From assembly GCA_949710005.1 (NCBI GenBank), contig OX453275.1, positions 26,682,218-26,746,217 of the forward strand: a stretch of DNA of 64,000 bases. The letters are read 5' to 3'. Positions 7,669 to 19,708 of this stretch are shown in pieces. The number at the start of each line of letters is the position of its first letter. Position 1 is the stretch's first letter. The translations under genes were made by a program, and so were the position numbers. The notes beneath the pieces are model-generated. The model was not told where the DNA came from. It made no database searches and worked only from the letters and a program-made list of their open reading frames with translations. This DNA comes from Ricordea florida. Taxonomy: Eukaryota > Cnidaria > Anthozoa > Corallimorpharia > Ricordeidae.

Positions 7669-10600
7669 CCATGTGCATAAGTATTTATCCCATCTTCCAT
7701 TATCACACGTTTATCGTCCTCGCGTGATAATGCAATCTTATTGATAGTTTCAGTATAGATGTCATGCTTATGACTCCTTATGGTATTCATCTTCCTTCTC
7801 TGGGATTGGCCACTGAAAAGACAAGTCTTGTAATCCTGGAAACTTATACTCTTACTGACCACTGCCTTGTGGTCAGTAAGGTCACACCTTTACACTTCTT
7901 GACTTCTTTCTGTTTATCCGTCTTGAAAGCATACAGTTTAGCCCTCAGACCCACAAATTCTATTATCTGTTCACCGCCAGCTTCATCCTTGAACATCCCT
8001 CCAACCTTCTTATTCACTCCGGTCTCAATTCCGGATGGATGGTCCTTTGGGTAGTTGCTGGTATCAAACTTGTCTCTCACATCTCGACTGATGTCCTTGT
8101 AAAAGTCCTCGGTTTGTACTCATAGGCGAGAGAATCCGTATCTGTGAACAGCAACTTGGCATCATCTCCATACTTAGGTTTCATGTACTTGTAATGAAAA
8201 TCGTACATGGTCATCTTGCTCAGATCCAGAATGGATAAGCCTAAGTAAATGGGCTTATCAAAGATCAGTTTCGTTTTCTTCATGTGGAAGGCGGCCAGAT
8301 CCTCACAAAAGATATTCCTGTGATGGAAGTTTGGCTTCACAATCAACTTACGTGCTTTCTTCTCGTTAGTGACCAACTGAATATCCACCCTCTTCCTAAT
8401 ATTCTCCATAGTCTTACCAAACACTGAGTTGTTCATCAATTTGAAGAAATCTTTTTCGAAATCATTCTCAGCCTTAGCTCTAAGACTGTTGTTCAAGTCA
8501 ATGTAGGACCTTAACCACTCCGATTCTTCGAATTTGATCCCTCTGTGTACCTTGATTAACTTCAATCCTAAAGACAAATACTGTTTCAGTGCTTCATGAT
8601 GTAAGATATACTTCTTCTTGTCCATCAAATTAGGAATTAACTTAACAACACCTTCCACGTCCAATCTCTCAGGGGCCAATGGATAGTCATTATGTAGATC
8701 ATGTAGCTCTAGTGGGTATTCCAAATCCACCTCCAATATGCATGGATGGTCTCTCCAATCTGTCAATTCCTGATCATCCATCCACTCAAAACCATGAGTT
8801 GGTAAAGCCTTGGTCATTACATAGCCATAAAGCCCATTAGCGTCTAAATATGTGATGTACTTTGTAGGTAATTCTGGATCATACTCCTTCATATATGGAT
8901 TGTTGGCTTTCCCATGCCTGGTGGAAATCGTTGAGATACCACCTCTGATGCCATTCTCGATCATAATTAGCATATCTGGATCTCTCAACAGCTCCAATTC
9001 CACCTTGGTTATCTTCAATGTAGCATCCCAAGCCAGTCCAGGTGCAGTAAAATGCCATGCAGGATCCAAACCATAATTTCTCATACAGACCCCTCTGAAG
9101 TTCTCAAAAACATCAGCCAATAGTATCACATCTGTTTTGAGATATAAATCATGGTAATCCCTAAAGTTTCTCATCCCAAAGGTCTCCCACACGTTTCCAG
9201 CATGTTGATAATCCTCATCTGATATATCAACATCATAGAGTTTCGAATAGAATTCATCCTTAGGTGGTAGATTAGACACTTGTAACTTATCAAACCCATC
9301 AAACCAATCATATGGAAATACACCCTTTCTAGCCAATAGGTCAAAGTTTACCCCTTCATAGTACCTCGAAAGATTTTCCAAAGACTCTCTCGGCAAGTTA
9401 TCAACCAAACTGGCCAAACCACTTGCCATGAACCTAAAACTGTCTATGAATCTAATGGAACGTTTAATCTGAACCTCCTTCCCCTCCTCCTCATCCCCTT
9501 CTGCCTCCTTCTTAAACTTTTCAACCACAACCTCTTTTGTGAATGAGATGTACTTTTCATCATTGAGTGGGATACAATCTATCTTACCCTCTGATACTCC
9601 CATCTTCTTGATAAACAAGTGACTGTCATATCCACACAAATTGTGGAATATGACTGGAAAGAACTTAGGGATGCTGAATTCCAGGTTACATTTTCTGTGG
9701 GCTGCTCCTCTATACCTACCTGTAAGATGACAGTGATCAACCACCTTATCGTTCCCCAGTTCAGCCTCACAAATATGGCAATGAGTAGCTTTATCATGCT
9801 TCCTATGATCACTCATCTTCATTACAAGACCCTTTTCAGACTTAAATTGACTATAGATCTTCTTGATGTCCTCCTCCAAGCTTTCCTGAAACATTTGTGG
9901 TATGTCATCTTCAGATGAATTGGCTGTACGCATCACTAACTTAGGCTCAAAGACCTCATCATCAAAACACTTGATAAGGTAACAGAATCCTGACGGTTTA
10001 TGCTTCTGATACTGATTCGTGAAACTATCCCTGTCATCCGGGGAACAAGTGTCCATCTTCTCTGTGAAACACTCGAAATCCGCATATATCACAAATGGCA
10101 CTTGCATCTTTTTTCTGTGGTTCTTGAAAGTAATGTATTTTGGACTACCATCCTCTTCCATAGGCATCTCTACTTTGGCTGCTTCGTTGTTTAGGCAATA
10201 CTCCATATGTGTGTCCAGCGACTTTTCTGAATTGAATGAGTTTAGGCAGTTATCACAATAGAAACGGGCATGCTCGTTCTTATTATACTCGATAAGTCTT
10301 GACATGTTCTTAATCCAGCAGTAATGATTTGTCTCATCGTTTGATATTAATAGTAGATTTATCTTTGACACCCCTGACTTATTACTACGCCTGATTAGGG
10401 TTGGCCCACCATTCTCATAACCAAGGATGTTGATCCCATATGGGTTCTGCCTTTCAAATCTATCTATCTGGGTTGTACCAAGTGCTGAAACTGGAAACTC
10501 TATTCCTGACCAATCGAGCTTCTCTGAATTCTCTTTCATCTCCTTATTAAGTCTCTCAGGATGATTCTCCCTTGGGAACACAGCAGATGTCACTGCCCTT

Positions 10601-11520
10601 TTGAAGCACTCCTGGTCTTCTTCATTCTTAACATTTATGATTGCCTTCTTAGCAGCTAATTTAGAGGGTAATTTAATATATGAAGTTCCAGAAAACGGTT
10701 GAAATGGGTTTATATGGATACGAAAATCTACAACATGGTCAAATACCCATCCAGATTGCTCATTCTCATATTTCTCCACCAATTCAATCAGTCTACCTTT
10801 GATATTATCAAACATAGTAAATGTGTTTGTTGAAGCTGTTACTGTCTCCATCAGTGAATGAAAATGACCGTGACTCCGCTCAATAACACGATTATCCTGG
10901 TTATTCCTCCTTATGAAGCCACATGAAAAAATACACTTCAACTTGAATGGCTTCTTCTGTTTACGCATCAAACCATAGAATTGTGATCTAACATTGCTAA
11001 GGAATGAAGTTGGATCATAACCACTTCTACCCTTTACTATATAAGTCTTCAAAAAGCCTTTCAGAGCCGTTTCATGTCTTTCTGGTATAAAGTAATCAGA
11101 CTCTCTGAGAATATTAGCTGTCTTTCTTAATCTCTTAGTGATGGCCCTCTTATTTCGTTCTGCAACATTAGATCCTATCCAATTTATGGTCTTATTAATT
11201 TCATTCTTGGCTAAATTAATGGCCCTTCTATATGAGGCGCGAGCGGGCTTTATTCTTATGGGTCTAATTGGACTAGAAATCGGGACATTAGCTTCAAATA
11301 CTCGTGGGGATCCGACAACATTAATGAGTTCCGATTTACGCATATTGGCATAGCCTTGTGTACCAGTCTTCTTGGCTATGATTCTCAGTGCATTCACTGT
11401 CAAGTTCTCGGGTTGTACATCTGATAGCGCTTCGAGCAATTCAGCCTTTCTGAATCCACCAGCCTTTACACCAGCTTTTTTAGCTATTGACCTCAACTCT
11501 TTCACTGGTAAGTTCTCCAT
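7617..11520 (-). pseudogene. Protein-primed type DNA polymerase B of the Polinton, with two frameshifts
   Basis: The main frame (8077-11520, 1147 residues) has a SAP-like N terminus (LPVKELRSIAKKAGVKAGGF, repeated once), an exonuclease motif with VIYADFECF, a C-x-x-C...HCHLTGRYRG zinc/endonuclease-like insert, an Exo II-like FHNLCGYDSHLF, and polymerase motifs A (YLDANGLYG), B (LMNNSVFGKTMENI) and C (TDTDSLAYE). Soon after motif C the frame is lost by a single-base deletion near 8117 and continues in the frame of 7844-8080. That frame is then lost near 7869-7882, where about 14 bases are inserted, and the C terminus continues at 7617-7862. The enzyme would replicate the element. Two frameshifts suggest an inactive copy; sequencing error is the alternative. 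Confidence 0.9.
7851..7880. repeat. Perfect 12-bp inverted repeat at a polymerase frameshift
   Basis: CTTACTGACCAC and GTGGTCAGTAAG flank six bases. One arm belongs to the normal polymerase coding sequence; the other coincides with the extra bases that shift the frame, as if copied from the neighbouring strand. Confidence 0.75.
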
Positions 11521-11643
11521 AGCATCAATTGAATCAATAATTTATAATCCTTAAACCAATCGCTATGATATCTAACACCCTATTTAATTTTTATACTTTT
11601 GTAACATGATCAATGTTACAAATGTATTTTATCTATATGACTA

Positions 11644-12222
11644 TTAAACAACATTCTTATCATCCAAGAAGCCATTCCAGAATTTCTCAGCATCCTTCTT
11701 ATGTTCATCATCAAAACACCAATCCCATGCCCGACTTGGATGCCATGCTGTAACCATTAGTTCTCCCCAAATTTCATTTAGAAAAAAACGCTTATACATT
11801 CGCTTATTAGCTTCATCAACTACATCATTCAAGCACTTATTAAATTTATTTCTTTTTTTAAATACGTCACTAAGCATTATATATACCTCTACTTTTCCAA
11901 TGTTATAGCGACTATAAACAAATTCACTACCTGTTGCAATAGCAGATCTACAACGCATGTGAATTTTCCTAAAAATCTTTTTTCTAATGCCTCTACTAAA
12001 AATATCTCTCTTCGTTAAGTTAATATATAAACAAAAAGTATTCTCACTATCACTAAAGTATATTAAAACGCTCTTAACAAACACTTCAATACGTGAAACA
12101 CGTCTAAGTAATTCCTTCTTAATTTTTTTAGTGAATTTAAAATTCTCGAAATTCTTTTCATTCCGAAGACTAAACTCAAAACAATTCAAACGTCCATTAA
12201 ACTCCATATTCATGTCACCCAT
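11644..12222 (-). CDS. Unrecognised Polinton-end protein
   Basis: The start at 12222 (AAAATGGG context) gives a 192-residue protein; the frame is open to 12270 through low-complexity sequence that is unlikely to be coding. It is basic and rich in lysine, phenylalanine and arginine, with several predicted helices, and carries a conspicuous AWHPSRAWDWCFDDEHKKDA motif near the C terminus. AWHPxR...DWCxD-like motifs occur in hypothetical proteins of large DNA viruses, but I cannot assign a function. It lies between the polymerase and the presumed right end and has no obvious disruption. Confidence 0.55.
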   Translation of the reverse strand: MGDMNMEFNGRLNCFEFSLRNEKNFENFKFTKKIKKELLRRVSRIEVFVKSVLIYFSDSENTFCLYINLTKRDIFSRGIRKKIFRKIHMRCRSAIATGSEFVYSRYNIGKVEVYIMLSDVFKKRNKFNKCLNDVVDEANKRMYKRFFLNEIWGELMVTAWHPSRAWDWCFDDEHKKDAEKFWNGFLDDKNVV

Positions 12223-12270
12223 TTTGTACATTCTCAAAGTCGTACCCACCACCCCCAACCCCAAACACAA

Positions 12271-14790
12271 ATCTCAATTTCACACCCCCGACCCCACCCA
12301 TCCACTTGACACTCCCAAAGAAAAAATTGACATCCATAAAGAAAATCATCGATCAAAAATCGAACAAGTTGAGACCCAACTAATTAAATATGCATAAAAA
12401 ATTTGACCACACCCAAAAATTCTGACCGAGCTCGGTCCAGGCCCCCGACAAAAATGACCACGCCCAATTGTCCCAGAACCGGCCGAATGCAACTACTTCC
12501 GCTATCAACACTTATCACCGTCCAAGGAAATGGCGAACAATGCGCTATTTCAGTGACTTCATGGCTTTTTTAAGGTGATCAATTTTCTATGACAGCGGGA
12601 GTCTTAAAGTTAGTTTTGTAGTGTAAACTTTTTTCCCTTAAATACTTTTTCCACGTGAGAAAGCTTGAAGGCTCCTTGCCAGCATACACTCTACTAACTG
12701 CTGGGTGATTAATTATACATGTTGCAAGTCGCTAATTTAACAAAGAAAAATAAGATATTTTCTTGTTGGCAATCACGTGGATGCAAATGTTTGTTTTGCT
12801 GCTCAGTTGGAAAATTAGGGAGTACTTCAATTTTCGGGAGCAACGCATTGCTAGTCCTCAGAAAAACTGTCTTTCTCATGCTTTCAGGTGCTCAGTATGA
12901 TGCTTCTTCATGGCCTTGAGGATGTCTCAATTTCAGCCACATTCCTGAAGTTTTGTTGTGAAAAGGTTGAGCTTTTTGCAAGAATAAAACAGCAAAATTA
13001 TTGCCGTCCTCTAACTGCCGAACTCCCCCCCACCCCCGCCCCCCCCATCTTCAAAAATAAATTGATCCATCCCTTAGCAGACGTTCTGTCGATAAAACTA
13101 GAAATATGACTCCCGCAGTCGTTTTATAAAATATGATAATTAACAACATGATTTGACGCGAGTGGTTTCGCAACTTCCCTTGCATTGACAACTTTAAGAC
13201 GAAATTTTATGTCAATAAAGGAACAGAAATATACGAATCGAACTCACCCAGGAGCCCATCACTGCGATGGGCTCCTGATTCACCTTGTTACAAAAATACA
13301 GAAAGTGAAAAACCTTTAAGTGTCTGTTCTCTTATTGACGATAAAAAATCAATTAGACAGCATTCTAGAATTTACTCTATGTTATCATCGGTTTTAATGA
13401 TTTAAAGTAGATTGCGAATAAAAATCATTATTTTAAAAAGCCTTATCTATTCAACAATCTATCTTTTGACAAAACAGCTGCCAAATAAACCAGAAATTTA
13501 TCTCTTTCTGGAAAATTTCTGGATATGTTTATTGTCTCGCAATGAAAATAGTCCAATCAACCAATACCGACATTTCTCTAAAATACACTCTTATTATGAA
13601 TGTTTCGATTGCCAATCAGTAACGAGAACAGCGACGTGACGTCATCAAAACCGGAAGCGGGACAGCTGATGGCAATAATGCTTTCCCGAGTTTCCTTGTA
13701 CGACATCAGTTAACTTAAGGACTGTTCCGAACATCATAAATTACTATCTGTACGTTTGCAGTGTTTGACTACCATTGACACGTATTCTCTTAAATTTTCT
13801 GTCCACCATTTCAACCCTTTCTCTCCTGAAGAAACTCACCATTCCATTACTGGAAGAAAAAATGATTTTTCTACTCAAACTATTGAAAAATTACCGTGAT
13901 ATTAGCCAACGTTTCCTCTGTAGAATATATGGAATTTATTTCGTTTTAATCCAAAAATTAAAACAGCAACATAGTCGGCGTTTACGGAATTTTTCCTCCC
14001 GTCAATTGATGCAAATGTCCTTTCCGCTTTCGTTTCGCGAGAAAAAAGCGGCTCTAGTTGCATTGATTGAGGTGAAATATAGATTCTCCATGTTTTTTAC
14101 CAACTGTGAATTTTGCTTCTGGTCCACTTTTTCTATACTGTATTTACAATACCGACAAAAAGTTATGAAATTGTTAACTAAACGTGAAATTGTTAGACTT
14201 GTTTTGGTGGTCTCATGCATATTATCTTCAGGAAAGAACATGCTTATTTTTTCTTGGACAATTCTGTCCAAGGAGGGGGGAACGCAAGGAGATTATCCTT
14301 ATGCGTGAGCTTTCACCCTTGTTCGTCTCAGTTCGTCTCTGAGTTTTATCTCAGCAACGTTGCCAATTATGAGAGGGGAGGGTAACTAGGTCAAACTTTC
14401 TGGCAGCTTCACGTTCACTGTCATTGCTTTTAGTTTAATTTCATTTTTTTTTAATTATTGCCATAAGCTTTAAGAACAAGTCAAGTCGACGCTTCCTAGC
14501 CAATATTACACAAAAAACCTGAAAACACACTTACACAGACATACAGTCTGTAACTCAGTTAGTACATGTTGCGCATGTTTTGCTTTTAAAATGTTCGACA
14601 GATACAGCACTTCTAAGGCTGGAGAAAAAGCATCGAATTTCGCCCTCGAAATACAATATTTTCCGCCCATATTTGAATATCTTGCAAAGAAACGTGCCTC
14701 TTACTAACCTCTATCTTTGCCAACCCACACACACTGATTTGACAAAAGTCGCCGGAAAAAACTCTTTAAATAAATACAATAAATATTTTT
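12271..14790. other. Region between Polinton and inverted duplication; no gene recognised
   Basis: The first 250 bases are C/A rich (repeated caaccccc-type runs) and may include the Polinton right terminus. The rest is AT-rich with several open frames of 60-177 codons that lack recognisable motifs. The longest (13775-14308) is rich in leucine, lysine and phenylalanine in a way typical of AT-rich noncoding DNA. The only structure noted is a short hairpin at 13250-13276. Confidence 0.5.
13250..13276. repeat. Perfect 11-bp stem hairpin
   Basis: AGGAGCCCATC and GATGGGCTCCT flank a five-base loop (ACTGC). It stands alone in AT-rich sequence. Role unknown. Confidence 0.6.
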
Positions 14791-14999
14791 AATGCAAAGA
14801 GTATTCGTAACTAGCTTACAGTTTCCGTCACTTATAACAGATTTCAATTTCTGTTTCAGCAATGGTAATAAGGATATTTTTGCAGCTTTTCCCCTTAGTT
14901 TCAAATTTGTCATGCCTTTCTTCCATACTCTGTGCGTTAAGTGCATTGAACCCTATATCACAAACAGACACCTCCTTTTTTTCTGAACCCTCATGCTGC

Positions 15000-15504
15000 T
15001 CATGTAGCCTTTTTGTAGTACCAAATATTTCCCTTTGGTTTCGGCAATGGTCGCAAATAAACAGGCTTCACAGGACAGCGCTCTGGTTTCTCAACATTTT
15101 CATATGCTCTAACCTTATTCTTGATTCGTAAACGAGCCAGGCCTCCATTATTACTTTTACGTACATCTTCCACATATCGCAAATATTCTGCACCAGACTC
15201 ATCGGTATGTAATGATAACTGAGAATTCTTCATTCTTAGGTTTCCGTGTTCTTGCCCTGCTCGCAACGCAAAGAAATTTCCCAAAACAAAATGTACAGTT
15301 TTTCTAAGTAATTCGGGGGTGTCACTTCCCAAAAACCCTTTTGCCACAAATATTCCATTTGAACTGCAACGACTTAAACTTTAAGAAAGTATTTACCCTC
15401 ATATTCATCCGACTTACCGGTAAATGTTGACTGCGTAATATAAGAAACGATTCTTCCTCAGAACTGCTTTCCCAGCAGCTTTTCGCCATCGCTCCAAACG
15501 ACAA
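15000..15504 (-). pseudogene. Decayed Crypton-like (DUF3504) tyrosine recombinase, left-arm copy
   Basis: Two adjacent minus-strand frames. 15322-15504 contains SCWESSSEEESFLILRSQH, a probable first exon, and 15000-15347 continues with GFLGSDTPELLRKTVHFVLG, the box I arginine in FALRAGQEH, and the KNSQLSLHTDESGAEYLRY region typical of KCTD1/QRICH1/ZMYM-related DUF3504 domains. It ends after WYYKKAT: the region with the HxxR and tyrosine boxes, about 310 bases present in the right-arm copy, is deleted here. The codon for the arginine in VYLRPLPKPKG is intact here, while it is a stop in the right arm. Confidence 0.7.
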
Positions 15505-15847
15505 TGATTTGACTTACAGAAACAACCGTGTTTGTCGAGCAAAATGCAAATTGACATCTACCTTAACAAACAAACGGTCATTAACTCGCTTCTGGTTGCA
15601 TATTTCACTCTTGCATGTAATGTTATACTCATAAAAACAATAGCTTATGTAGCCGTTACCTTGAATAAAAACATCCATTGAACGTTATGAATTGTTTGAT
15701 TTATTGTTTTCCACAAAAATACAAAAGGACGGCGACATTCGGTGATATAATTGCAGACAGAAAAAAATGGGTTTGGATGACGCTCAGAGATTTTAACTGA
15801 GACAAGACGATCTAAGATCGTAAGTCGGACAACAGGTAGACGTGCTG

Positions 15848-16177
15848 TTATGGGAGCAACGGAAACGTGGCGTCTTTGTTGTCGTTTCCTCGAGTTTCAT
15901 CGCGAGGCACCTTGTCTTTATCAGCAAATGGTCTTCTGTCACTCTGTCCACATTTTCTGTTCACTGGTAACTCGTTTGATTTCTGGTTTGATTCTTTTGA
16001 GACATTCGCTAAATCATTTGATTCTTTTGCTATTTTCAGTTCGCGGAACGACCCGTTTCGAAATATACGCTCATTACACACGCCATCTTTTAGAGTGGGT
16101 CTACCGCGAACGGTTTGTGGGTCTGTATGTTTGAGCGTAGAAAAGATGACACCATTTGTTTTCAACATATTCGCCAT
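15848..16177 (-). CDS. Hypothetical 109-residue ORF inside a left-arm-specific insertion
   Basis: Starts MANMLKTNGVIFSTLKHTDP and is rich in N, K, S and R with no recognised domain. It lies in a segment of about 0.9 kb (roughly 15798-16690) that is absent from the right arm, between the recombinase remnant and a foldback element. It may be part of a mobile element or chance. Confidence 0.2.
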   Translation of the reverse strand: MANMLKTNGVIFSTLKHTDPQTVRGRPTLKDGVCNERIFRNGSFRELKIAKESNDLANVSKESNQKSNELPVNRKCGQSDRRPFADKDKVPRDETRGNDNKDATFPLLP

Positions 16178-16277
16178 CGACTAACGACATCGGAACGACA
16201 ACGGAAGCCCGTATTACGTGTCTGCGGTATTCCCCATTGCACGTGACTGCGATTTGCGATGAAACTCGAGGGTAAAC

Positions 16278-16679
16278 CTATAGAGTACTAAAGTGTGACG
16301 TCACAAATATCTCAATTTTTGAAATTATGGGATTTATTAAGATGTTTGCAAAGAGCATGATGAAAAATGCCTACAGGCCAAAAATCAGCCACTCATTTCA
16401 ATTTTGGAGTGAGATATTGCAACTTTTACGCTCCAATGATTCCATACAAATCCTTCTAATTTTGTCTCGGTTCTAAACGTTTGGAACCGAGACAAAATTA
16501 GAAGGATTTGTATGGAATCACTGGAGCGTAAAAGTTGCAATATCTCACTCCAAAATTGAAGTGAGTGGCTGATTTTTGGCCTGTAGGCATTTTTCATCAT
16601 GCTCCTTTGAAATGTCTCAATAAATCCCATAACTTTAGAAATTTAGTTTTTGTGATGTCATCACTTTAGTACTCTATAG
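16278..16679. mobile_element. Foldback (palindromic) MITE-like element, about 400 bp
   Basis: CTATAGAGTACTAAAG at the left end is mirrored by CTTTAGTACTCTATAG at the right, and the two halves pair over almost 200 bases with a centre near 16478. It is absent from the matching place in the right arm. No coding potential. Confidence 0.8.
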
Positions 16680-17694
16680 TCGGTTGCCCGACTAATAATT
16701 ACTTCGGCTCGCAGTATTATTGGATATAATGCTGCAGGCCTCAGTAATTATCTATTACATAAACTAGAGTAACTGCATGTTAGAAATGCGTTCGCACTTG
16801 TTTCTCTCATCCTCGTGGATATTTTTATAGATACCGTCATGCTTTCCCTTTAGTGATCTATTTTACCCCTTGATGTACTATTCCACCACGGAGCAACTCA
16901 ACAGTCTCAACTACAAGCAAACTGCAATTTCATGTTAAATTCAGTCCAGGAATTTGAATGAAGGTTAAGTGATTTCCAAAATGACAACATGAATTCACAT
17001 ACCTTCTCAATTAGCAAAACTTGAGGCTTAAAACATCAAGATCGCATGCACTATGAAGAGTAAGGTCGAACGCACAACCAACGTCGGGAGCGTAGTGATA
17101 TACGATCCCACGCTACTGTTTTTACAGATCTCGTGTTCGGGTTAGCACAGAAAAGAATTAGCCAATCAAAAGTCGACCGCTGCAGTGTCTCTACTGGAAA
17201 CCACACAAAAAAGCACGCCACTGAAGGTCGAATAGCCGTTCCAGAACATCAAAACGAGCCTTTTGGCACATCCGTGCTCTCGAACTCTCGAATTAACGGA
17301 TACAGCATATACCATTGACGATAGGACACAGTGCTACATGGGCGACATGGGCAATGGAACACGATTAGGTTTGCAATAAATATTATTCAAGATAAAACTT
17401 GAAAGCAAATAACACAAACTATACAGTCATCAAAATCATTTCGGTTTCTACATGAACTCTCAGTCACCTTTTCGATGTAACTGAGTTCTTATTCACGTGT
17501 CACCAAGAAGACGTCTCAGTGAAAGCCTTGTAGCTTTTTAGAGGTCTCTTTGCCACTTGATGTATATTTGAAAGTTTACATACTCTCATATTGTGGCAAA
17601 TAAGACATTGATTGGCAGATACTGAAGTGAATTCAAGGAAACCGAAAACCGCTCAGGTCGGTGTGTTGGCTTTTCTAGCTAGGTGCACCTGAAT
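16680..17694. other. Left-arm sequence shared with 38330-39380; no gene recognised
   Basis: Reverse complement of right-arm sequence with scattered substitutions. The open frame at 17133-17318 is not conserved as protein between the arms, so it is not taken as a gene. Confidence 0.5.
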
Positions 17695-18519
17695 CGGTAA
17701 CTGGTCACCTCGTCCCCAAACCATTTCGTCCCCTGCCATTTCGTCCCCAGGTTTGGATGACTCGTCCCCAGGTTTGGTTGGCTCGTCCCCAGGTTTGGTT
17801 GCCTCGTCCCCAAATGTAATTCACTATAAATGTCAATTCAGTAAACGTATTTGTTGAAATGTAATAAAGTTAAATTTACCTGACAATTGTTTCACGTTTC
17901 ATGACCTTTCCAAACGAACCTCTCGCGCGCTTGCCGACGAACCGAAAAAAAAATCTCGAGTTCATAATGAGGTTTTAAAACCAAAGCATCAATTGAGTTT
18001 ATAATTTGCAAAGAATCATGCCTAAGCCACAAAGCACTCGCCCGTTTGCCGCGGAACGAAAAACAAATTGAGTTTATAATTTGCAAAGAATATTAGTAAA
18101 GGTAATCATACGGTTTCGAGTTCAATTTGGAATTAATTTGCACGAGTGAGTTTTTCAAAAAGCTGAAATTGCACGAGCCGCTTCGGCGAGTGCAATTTCA
18201 GCTTTTTAAAAAACTCACAAGTACAAATTAATTCCAAATTGAACGAGAAAAGCCGTATGATTACTTATTAATAATATAAACATGAAAAAATTCGCCTTGA
18301 AGAAGTACCGGAAGATCTCATTGCGGACAGGAAGTAAGCATTTGACGCGGATTTGACACTTTATTTACTGATTGGCTGATGAAGATCAACTGATAACGCT
18401 ACGAACTCAAAGCGATTCGTTTAAAAATAAAGAATATCATAATCCAGAAAATCGATGTGTAATTTGCACTGGTGTTACACTTTTTGCACTGGTATTACAC
18501 TTTTTGCACTGGTGTTACA

Positions 18520-18552
<33 letters not shown>

Positions 18553-19708
18553 GAGTAATTTTTTCATGTATATTATTAAGTCACGAACCACTCGCGCGCT
18601 TGCCGACGAACCGAAAAAAATTCACAAGTTCATAATAAGGTTTTAAAACCAAAGCATCAATTGAGTTTATAATTTGCAAAGAATCATGCCTAAGCCACGA
18701 AGCACTCGCCCGTTTGCCGCGGAACAGTTCAGCTTTCTTGAACAATAGGTGGTATTTTTTATATTTGTAATATAGATTAAACACGGAACTTTCGTGTAAT
18801 CAAGTTTAGTAAAGCAAACGCATGTAAAATAAGTTTTGGAAATATAGGATTTTTAATTTCAAATAAGTGCTTGTATATCATTCGGTTATTGTAAGTCAGA
18901 ATAAAATTGAGTGAGATTGAAAATTTTTTTGTCTATAACTTAGTTTGGGGGCTGAAGAGGAATAATAGGGTAACTGAATAACTGAGAATTTTGGCAGTTT
19001 GAATAAGTGAGTGAAAATCGAAAATCGGAGTTGTAAGCGGAGTCAGGACGGTTCCATTTTCCTCCGATTCCGCTTATGTCTCTGATGGTTATGATCCGCA
19101 TATGAACCGTTCTGATTCTTCCGACTCCAATTTCGTCGAGCTTATGACTCCGCTTACAACTCCGATTTTCAATTTTCACTCGGTCATAAGCGCTCTTACG
19201 ACTCCGACTACGACTTCGACTCCAGCCTACGTTCAAGACTTTGTAACCGCGCAAAAAATTGATCCAAGATGACGGCGATGACGGCTTTGTTCACACGCAT
19301 GTTCCTTTGGTTTCTTTCGTTCGTTGTCGGCATTTAATATTTTATTACAGAAAGCAAAAAGTTATTCCATAAGCCCTGAGCGCTGTTTGAACACAGATAT
19401 TTTGACAGCTTACCGCTAACTTTTCCACTTTATGAACACAATGATCTTGTCGGCGTGTTGCGCGATCGATGCGAATATTCATCGATGCACGCTCATGCAA
19501 TACTTCAGAACACTTTTTGTTCAATATGATTTTTGGTGTTGGGGCACTCTGCAAGAGAAACTAAACTCGATCTTCAATCATAAGCAAATAGTGATCAGTT
19601 TCATACAAGGGGGCAAGCCAACCAAACCTGGGGACGAGTCATCCAAACTTGGGGACGAGTCATCCAAACTTGGGGACGAAATGGCTTGGGGACGAAGTGA
19701 CTATAAAC
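17695..19708. mobile_element. 2-kb TIR element with repeated CGTCCCC termini, left arm only
   Basis: The left end has several copies of tcgtccccaggtttgg and the right end their inverted copies (ggggacgagtcatccaaac), with a matching outer pair GTCACYTCGTCCCC. The right arm has an uninterrupted site (cctgaatctccagcc in left-arm orientation), so this is a clean insertion. Inside are a hairpin at 18101-18266, two direct repeats of about 140 bp at about 17921-18062 and 18582-18727, and short tandem gcactggtgttacacttttt units near 18465-18520. No transposase frame is visible, so it is non-autonomous. Confidence 0.7.
18101..18266. repeat. Imperfect hairpin, arms about 70 bp
   Basis: Sequence around aattccaaattgaa... 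pairs with ttcaatttggaatt..., with the centre near gccgcttcggcg at about 18180. It sits between the two 140-bp direct repeats of the 2-kb element. Confidence 0.75.

Larger units (their letters stand above)
1..12400. mobile_element. Polinton/Maverick (adintovirus-like) element, partial; left end outside the window
   Basis: A tightly packed gene block in which most genes lie on the minus strand and overlap or sit a few bases apart. The pairing of a retroviral-type integrase (6679-7668) with a large protein-primed type DNA polymerase B (7617-11520) defines the Polinton/Maverick class. A capsid-protein fragment (6283-6651) agrees with a virus-like lifestyle. The right boundary is placed near 12.4 kb only because recognisable genes stop; no terminal inverted repeat could be paired because the other end is not in the window. 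The packaging ATPase and cysteine protease usual for the class are not visible. Polymerase frameshifts and a truncated capsid gene suggest a decaying copy. Confidence 0.85.

Noticed and set aside
13775-14308. 177-codon ORF
   Set aside because: Composition is that of AT-rich noncoding DNA, no motif is seen, and no related frame was found elsewhere in the window.
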